NCBI GenBank assembly: GCA_039808585.1
Contig: JBDHTJ010000025.1
Location: 1 to 39,224 of the forward strand
DNA length: 39,224 nucleotides
Reading direction: 5' to 3'
DNA from: AWTP1-13 sp039808585
Lineage (GTDB): Bacteria > Pseudomonadota > Alphaproteobacteria > Rhizobiales > Hyphomicrobiaceae
The translations under genes and the position numbers were made by a program. The notes beneath the pieces were generated by a model that was not told where the DNA came from, searched no databases, and saw only the letters and a program-made list of their open reading frames with translations. Shown in pieces: positions 35,001 through 39,224 of this stretch (position 1 is its first letter; each line of letters starts with the position of its first letter).

Positions 35001-35270
35001 GCGCGTCTGCGCCTGCGGCCCATCCTGATGACATCTCTCGCCTTTATTCTCGGCGTGGTGCCGCTGGTGTGGGCCGTGGGGGCGGGCGCGGAACTGCGTC
35101 AGACACTCGGTACGGCGGTCTTCGCAGGCATGATCGGCGTCACGATTTTCGGCCTCATCTTCACACCGGCCTTCTACATCATATCGGGATGGCTGGCAGG
35201 GCTCGGCGGCTCCCGCGGCAAGCCCTCTGGTCCGGCGGAAGGCAGCATGCAGCCGCATCCGGCCGAGTAG
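32085..35270 (+). CDS. RND multidrug efflux pump, AcrB/MexB-like (HAE1 family)
   Basis: A 1061-residue proton-driven inner-membrane pump. It starts MRISHFFIDRPIFAAVLSVV, as AcrB-type pumps do. The proton-relay aspartate pair is in IGIVVDDAIVVVENVERN in the fourth helix, and the tenth-helix lysine is in GLAAKNAILIVEFAK. Two large periplasmic loops with porter and docking domains separate the two six-helix halves. Length is normal and no disruption is seen. It exports hydrophobic or amphiphilic compounds in a tripartite complex with the adaptor and a TolC-type channel. That channel and a local repressor are absent here. Confidence 0.95.
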   Translation: MRISHFFIDRPIFAAVLSVVFVILGGVAYGRLPVAQYPEIAPPVINVTGQYPGASAEVVASTVVAPLEQQINGVENMLYISSNSTGDGRFSISVTFDLGTNLDTAQVQVQNRVAIAQPRLPADVRNIGVTVAKASPDLMMVVHLFSPDKTRDTLFISNYANVQVTDVLNRLEGVGSITVFGSRDYSMRIWLDPDRLQSMGMTAADVVAGLQAQNVQVASGVLNQPPIETPAAFQVAVRTLGRLADPSEFANIVVKQSETAVVRVKDVAKVELAALDYTTNSYLDRDPAVGIGIFQRPGSNALAAAKAVQATMNQLARTFPSGLKYTIIYNPTEFIQQSVDAVMRTIAEAVVLVVLVVVLFLQTWRAAVIPLVAIPVSLIGTFFVMSVFGFSLNNLSLFGLVLAIGIVVDDAIVVVENVERNIAEGLSPREAARKSMDEVGSALIAIALVLTAVFVPSVFITGISGQFYRQFALTIAGATLISLIVSLTLSPAMCALLLKPHDAHSAPRWYSRPLHAFFRYFNLGFDYLSSGYGRIAARIVRLSVLMLVAYVAILGYGLNEFRKTPAGFIPQQDAGYLITVVQLPPGASLARTDEVNRRVVDIALQVPGVAHAVNIVGFSGATFTNAPNAGAVFLVLDPFEARAKDPAKSQAALQGALFQRLASIQEGLVIVVAPPSVRGIGNANGVRMMIQDRGGVGVQELQAATYAMMGRASQTPGLTQVFSLFETSTPQLYLDIDRTKAQLLGINIADVFNTLQTYLGSSYVNDFNILGRTFRVTAQADAPYRTSADNILKLRVRNSRGEPVPLGSFTTVKDVSGPYRVPRHNLYPAAELDAAAAPGYSQGQAIEILQQVAREVLPEGVGYEWTTLAYQQIRAGSTAIFAFLLAVVFVYLVLAAQYESLTLPLSVILIVPMCLVAAISGVIIRGQDNNILTQVGFIVLIGLAAKNAILIVEFAKQLEDQGEDRWHAAAEAARLRLRPILMTSLAFILGVVPLVWAVGAGAELRQTLGTAVFAGMIGVTIFGLIFTPAFYIISGWLAGLGGSRGKPSGPAEGSMQPHPAE

Positions 35271-35294
35271 GACGCAGTCGTTGTGGAGAGCGTG

Positions 35295-38117
35295 TCACGC
35301 GGCGCGTGCAGCAATGGCGCGCTGGATCTCTGCAATGAGCAGTTGCGGGCGGATCGGCTTCGTCACCAACGGGGATGCGCGCAGCGCCTGCGGCTGCTGG
35401 TTGCGATCGTAACCCGATACCAGCACGAACGGCGTGCCGTGCTCGGCAAGCTCGCGCGCGATCGGCTCCGCGGTCTGCGTTCCGAGGTTGACGTCGAGCA
35501 CGCCCATGTCGCAGCCATGGCGGCGAAAAAGCGCGAGTGCCTGTTCCACCGTACGTGCCGGGCCCACGATCTCATAGCCCTCCGACGATAGGATGTCGGC
35601 AATCTCCATGGCGATCAGCGCCTCGTCCTCGACCACGAGAATGCGCTTGCGATTGGCCACCGCCGGGGCGTCTGCCGCACGTTGCGGAACAAGAGCCTGC
35701 ACGGCGGGCGCGTCGACGAGCTTGGCGAGCGGGCACGAAAGCGTCCAGCATAAGCCCGAGGCCGCGTACTCGAGCGTGACGTCCGCATCGAGGCTCATGC
35801 CCGACATGTTGCGGATGACGGTTGAGCCGAACCCCTCCTGTGCGGGCGGCGTCACCTGAGGTCCGTCCCTCTCGCGCCACGTGATGAAAAAGCGGCCGTC
35901 CGAGGTTCGCCAGCGTACGTCGATTCGCCCCTTGTCGCCCGAAAGCGCGCCGTACTTGCTGGCGTTGGTGGCAAGCTCGTGCAGCACCATGCCAAGGACC
36001 TGGGCGGACGCGGGCGACAGGCGCAGGTGCGGCCCACCCGTCGAAATGCGTGCACCGAAGCTACTGGCGAAATGCGCAAGCTGCGCCGAGATCAGGTCCT
36101 GGATATCGACGCCTTGCCAGTCGTTGCGCACCAGCAGGTCCTGGTTCGCGGCGAGCGCCTGGATGCGCTCGCTGAAGCGGGCGAGAAAATCGCGGCGGTC
36201 GGCTGTCGCAGTCTGTCGCGCGATGGCCTGGACGAGGCCCAGCATGTTCTTGGAGCGGTGATTGACCTCCCGCAGCAGCAGGTTGATGTGCTCCTCGCGC
36301 GCCTTCTGCTCGCTGATGTCGAGCATCATCCCGATAACGCGATCGTCTTCCGGCTTCTGGCCGCGCAGGATGCTCGCGCGATCCTGCACCCAGACGTAGC
36401 GGCCGTCCTTGTGGCGCATGCGATAGACGACTTCATAGCCCATCCGCTCGGCGACGCCCCTGTCCATGGCTTCGCTGGCCGCTGTCGCATCGTCCGGATG
36501 AATGAGCGCCCTGCGGCCGTCCCCGAGCGCCGTCGCTTCTGCCTGCGTGAAGCCCGCGAGGGTGAAGATCGAGGCGTCGAACAACACCTGTCGCGTCCGC
36601 GGCACATACTCGTAAGGCGCTGCGCGGGCCGACTGCTGCGCGATCTTGGAACGCTCGACCGCAATGGCAAGCTCTCGCTCCTGCTTGAGGCGTTCGGTGC
36701 GGTCGGTGACGAGCACGATGACGTGCAGCGGCTGGCCGTCGCTGTCGCGCATCATGGAGACATGCTTGTGAACCCACAGCGTGCGCCCGTCGGCCGCCAG
36801 GTACCGGTTCTCGATCTCGAACGCGTTCCGCCGCCCCTCGAGCAAATCTTGTGTGAACTGGAGGTTGGTATCCCGGTCGTCCGGATGGATCAGGTCTTCG
36901 AAGCTGCGATCGCGCAGCTGCGCCTCACTATAGCCGAGCATTTGCGCGTAGGCCGGATTGCACGACTGGTAGCGTCCGTTGGGCGCAGTAATGGCTATCC
37001 CGGTTGCCGCGTTCTGGTAGATGCCGCGGAAGCGCTGTTCGGAACGGCGAAGGCTTTCATTCGCGCCGGCGAGCGTATGGGCTGCCTCCGTCGCTTCCCT
37101 GATGATCGTATCCCGCGCCACGCCCGAGGATGCGCTGGCGATGCTGTTCAGGGCATCAGCGAGCTGCCGGCCATAGAGGAACACCAGGAGGGTGGCGATG
37201 CCCATGATGATGACCGTGCCGAACATCAGGTCGCGCGTGCCATCGGCCACGATCTTGTCCAGATAGGCCTCGGTAACGGAAGCGGCCACCATCCAATCGC
37301 TGACGCGTGTATGCACCACCGCCCGGATGATGCTGCGTCCGTCGATGCCTTTGATGAGGTGCGGGGCACGGTCTCGAGCCCCGGTTTCAATCAGCTCGGG
37401 GCCCAAGACCTTGCCGACGTAGCGCTCATGTTCCCGCGACCGTGCAATGAGCTGGCCCCTTCGGTCGGAAACGCCGGTCGTCCACTCGCCACCGATGTCC
37501 TGGCCATCCAGCATCTGCCGGACATGCTCGGGAGTGATGGAATAGGCGAGAACCCTTGGTGGACGATCGGCATCAAGGATCGGCAACAGGATATTGATGA
37601 CGTAGGCGTTTCTCACCCTTCCCCAGAACAGGTCCGTCACGTAAGGCTGCTTGGTCTCTACAGCGTACTTGAGGGCCTCGGGCGCACTGTAGGGCACGAG
37701 GGCTGAGCCCCAGGGAACAGCCGTGTTGAGGAGTTGCCGGCCGTCGGGCTCGACGAGCAGGATGGCTGCGTCCGGCTTGCCCAGTGCCGCTTTCGACTGC
37801 TGGTGAAAGGCCTCGAAGTCGTCGCGGGCCAGCGACTGGGAGATCGACAACGTCCGCAGGATCGTCAGTGACCGCTCGATCTCATTGGATATGTCGTCGG
37901 CGAGATCGGCCGCGAGCTGCACTATCCGTGCCTCCGCCTCCCGGCGACGTTCCTTGCCAGCCTCACGGATGAGAAACGTCGACAGCAATATAGCAGGAAC
38001 GATGAGGAGAGCCGCAAACAGGGAGAGGTGGATGCGCAACGGTAGGCCCGCAGGCGACCAGCGGGCAAGCATAGGCTGCAGTTTGAATTTGCTCGTTGCT
38101 GCCAGTGGAAGCTGCAC
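35295..38117 (-). CDS. Hybrid HWE-type sensor histidine kinase with PAS and receiver domains
   Basis: A membrane sensor kinase of about 940 residues. A first helix (SLFAALLIVPAILLSTFL, near 30-48) and a second (FGTVIIMGIATLLVFLYG, near 297-315) bound a Cache-like periplasmic sensor domain. Two PAS domains follow (about 356-480 and 500-615), the first opening RFRGIYQNAATGIAI. The HWE kinase core has the phospho-histidine in REVNHRSKNMLG (near 617), HELATNASKYG and WRERDGP, which give the H and W-x-E that name the family. A C-terminal receiver (RILVVEDEALIAMEIA, acceptor D near 873 in LDVNLG, K in TKPI) completes it. A GTG at 38117 with GAGGAG 4 bases upstream is the preferred start. Confidence 0.92.
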   Translation of the reverse strand: MQLPLAATSKFKLQPMLARWSPAGLPLRIHLSLFAALLIVPAILLSTFLIREAGKERRREAEARIVQLAADLADDISNEIERSLTILRTLSISQSLARDDFEAFHQQSKAALGKPDAAILLVEPDGRQLLNTAVPWGSALVPYSAPEALKYAVETKQPYVTDLFWGRVRNAYVINILLPILDADRPPRVLAYSITPEHVRQMLDGQDIGGEWTTGVSDRRGQLIARSREHERYVGKVLGPELIETGARDRAPHLIKGIDGRSIIRAVVHTRVSDWMVAASVTEAYLDKIVADGTRDLMFGTVIIMGIATLLVFLYGRQLADALNSIASASSGVARDTIIREATEAAHTLAGANESLRRSEQRFRGIYQNAATGIAITAPNGRYQSCNPAYAQMLGYSEAQLRDRSFEDLIHPDDRDTNLQFTQDLLEGRRNAFEIENRYLAADGRTLWVHKHVSMMRDSDGQPLHVIVLVTDRTERLKQERELAIAVERSKIAQQSARAAPYEYVPRTRQVLFDASIFTLAGFTQAEATALGDGRRALIHPDDATAASEAMDRGVAERMGYEVVYRMRHKDGRYVWVQDRASILRGQKPEDDRVIGMMLDISEQKAREEHINLLLREVNHRSKNMLGLVQAIARQTATADRRDFLARFSERIQALAANQDLLVRNDWQGVDIQDLISAQLAHFASSFGARISTGGPHLRLSPASAQVLGMVLHELATNASKYGALSGDKGRIDVRWRTSDGRFFITWRERDGPQVTPPAQEGFGSTVIRNMSGMSLDADVTLEYAASGLCWTLSCPLAKLVDAPAVQALVPQRAADAPAVANRKRILVVEDEALIAMEIADILSSEGYEIVGPARTVEQALALFRRHGCDMGVLDVNLGTQTAEPIARELAEHGTPFVLVSGYDRNQQPQALRASPLVTKPIRPQLLIAEIQRAIAARAA

Positions 38118-38323
38118 GCGGCTCCTCTCTGTTGCGGGGGCCCAGCGAACGCGATCGGCAATGCGAAAGTCAAGCAAAAGCAAAAGCCTGGCTCTAGCTT
38201 GTGGCTCAAAGGGCTAGAGTTGGTTGTGCGCTGCGGAAATTTCAGGCTTTATCAGAGCTTAGCATCCGTATACTTTGCACCCGCATACAAGAGCGGCGCT
38301 GCAGGCGTGGAGTGGGGGTAGTT

Positions 38324-39220
38324 GTGTCGGCCGGTCAGGACACCTCGTTCAAGATTGGTCATGGGCGTGCAGGCTTTCTGCTGCTGCACGGGCTTGCCGG
38401 AACACCCGTCGAGATGCGTGCCTACGGCGAGACGCTGGCGCGCGCAGGCTACACGGTCTCCTGTCCGCAGCTTGCGGGACATTGCGGAACCTTCGACGAC
38501 CTCAAGCGGTCTACTTGGCAGGACTGGGCAGCTTCGGCTTCCGCAGCGCTGACGGATCTGCGCAAGAGCTGCGATTTCGTGGTGGTCGGCGGCCTGTCCA
38601 CGGGCGGCGTTCTCAGCCTGTGGCTTGCGGCCGAGCGGCCCAAGGAGGTCGACGGCGTGGTGCTGCTCGCCCCCACGTTGTGGATCAACGGCTGGGTCAT
38701 TCCCTGGTACGCCCGCTTCTTCGACCTCGTCCTGCAGAAGTGGTTTGCGAATCTCATTGATTTTCCGGACGTGCCTCCGCACGGCATCAAGAACCCGGAA
38801 ATCCGGGAGCGCGTGCATAATGCCATGAACAGCGGCGACAGCACGTTGGCGGGGCTGCCGGTTACGCCGGGCGGCGCAATCCTGGAGCATCGGTGGCTCG
38901 TGAAGGCAACGTGCCGCCGGCTCGGCGAGGTGCATCAGCCAGTGCTCGTTATCCACTCGCGCGAAGACGATCTCGCAGATCTCGACAATGTGACCTACCT
39001 GATGCGCCGCCTTTCCGGCATCGTCGACACCGTGGTGCTCAACGATTGCTATCACATCATCACCAGTGATCAGCAGCGCCACATCGTGAGCGAGCGCAGC
39101 ATCGAGTTCGTGAACCGCATCCGGCGTGAAGCCCTGGCCCCGCGCGGGCTGCAGGAAGCCGACGTCGCCAGCGCCCAGGTGACACCGCTCAAGCCCGCCT
39201 CGGATATGACTGCCGCGTAG
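38324..39220 (+). CDS. Alpha/beta hydrolase, paralogue of the one at 20 kb
   Basis: A 298-residue serine hydrolase of the carboxylesterase/monoglyceride lipase type. LLLHGLAGTPVEMR forms the oxyanion region, the nucleophile is S92 in VGGLSTGGV, the acid is in HSREDDLAD, and the histidine is in NDCYHIITSDQQRH. The protein aligns along nearly its whole length with the product at 19983-20873, with near-identical stretches such as QLAGHCGT and SDQQRH-type ends. I choose a GTG at 38324, preceded by GGAGTGGGGG, because it gives the same length as the paralogue. A longer frame starts at 38201 but its extra N-terminus is arginine-rich and unlike the family. It is divergent from the kinase gene. Confidence 0.9.
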   Translation: MSAGQDTSFKIGHGRAGFLLLHGLAGTPVEMRAYGETLARAGYTVSCPQLAGHCGTFDDLKRSTWQDWAASASAALTDLRKSCDFVVVGGLSTGGVLSLWLAAERPKEVDGVVLLAPTLWINGWVIPWYARFFDLVLQKWFANLIDFPDVPPHGIKNPEIRERVHNAMNSGDSTLAGLPVTPGGAILEHRWLVKATCRRLGEVHQPVLVIHSREDDLADLDNVTYLMRRLSGIVDTVVLNDCYHIITSDQQRHIVSERSIEFVNRIRREALAPRGLQEADVASAQVTPLKPASDMTAA

Positions 39221-39224
39221 AGCG

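Noticed and set aside
33744..35258. 504-codon minus-strand frame across the RND pump gene, with a second one at 32553-33629
   Set aside because: Antisense shadows of an intact AcrB-like gene, dominated by His and Arg.
35979..37706. 575-codon plus-strand frame across the sensor kinase gene
   Set aside because: Antisense to a kinase with every expected motif; no start signal and no domain.

Overview
The window is GC-rich chromosomal DNA that looks alphaproteobacterial, most likely Hyphomicrobiales/Rhizobiales-like. The basis is the gene content: an intracellular PHB depolymerase and D-3-hydroxybutyrate dehydrogenase, an HWE-type hybrid histidine kinase, a HyuA/HyuB pair, a CUT1 sugar ABC operon with a Tat-exported binding protein, and a CAT-anticodon tRNA of the tRNA-Ile2 type. 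I see no phage, insertion sequence, CRISPR array or plasmid gene, and no codon-use break obvious by eye. No genus can be named from the sequence alone.

Left part (1-6.6 kb): a compact operon of an NTF2-like protein, a GNAT acetyltransferase and a carbon-nitrogen hydrolase; a SIMPL-domain periplasmic protein; the tRNA; a GntR/UTRA regulator; a tiny secreted cysteine-containing protein; phaZ; and a glutathione S-transferase. From 6.7 to 11.1 kb lies a four-gene sugar-type ABC importer (ATPase, binding protein, two permeases) with a strong RNA hairpin between the binding-protein and permease genes. Next is a higBA-type toxin-antitoxin locus in which the antitoxin is intact but the toxin gene is split by what looks like a one-base deletion. 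Then comes bdhA, which acts on the 3-hydroxybutyrate made when PHB is broken down, so phaZ and bdhA together form a PHB mobilisation route although they are about 6 kb apart.

Middle (12.7-25.2 kb): small membrane proteins; a YbjQ-family protein translationally coupled to an unrecognised 643-residue membrane protein; a sodium:solute symporter; then a co-directional run of HAD phosphatase, class III aminotransferase and alpha/beta hydrolase. After a DUF2147 gene on the other strand there follows a complete DevCAB-type ABC exporter. This stretch could be a synthesis-plus-export module for an amine- or acyl-containing small molecule or lipid, but that is an inference from layout. A 45-residue lipoprotein gene with its own terminator closes the region.

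Right part (25.2-39.2 kb): hyuB-hyuA on the minus strand; an XRE/MmyB-type regulator divergent from a four-helix membrane protein; an RND efflux adaptor and pump preceded by a 16-bp perfect palindrome, with no outer-membrane factor nearby; a Cache/PAS/PAS/HWE/receiver hybrid kinase; and a second alpha/beta hydrolase clearly paralogous to the one at 20 kb. Most of the window reads as ordinary chromosomal housekeeping and transport. The most unusual items are the frameshifted higB, the unknown 643-aa/YbjQ pair, the putative phosphatase-aminotransferase-hydrolase-exporter module, and several clean palindromes in intergenic DNA.
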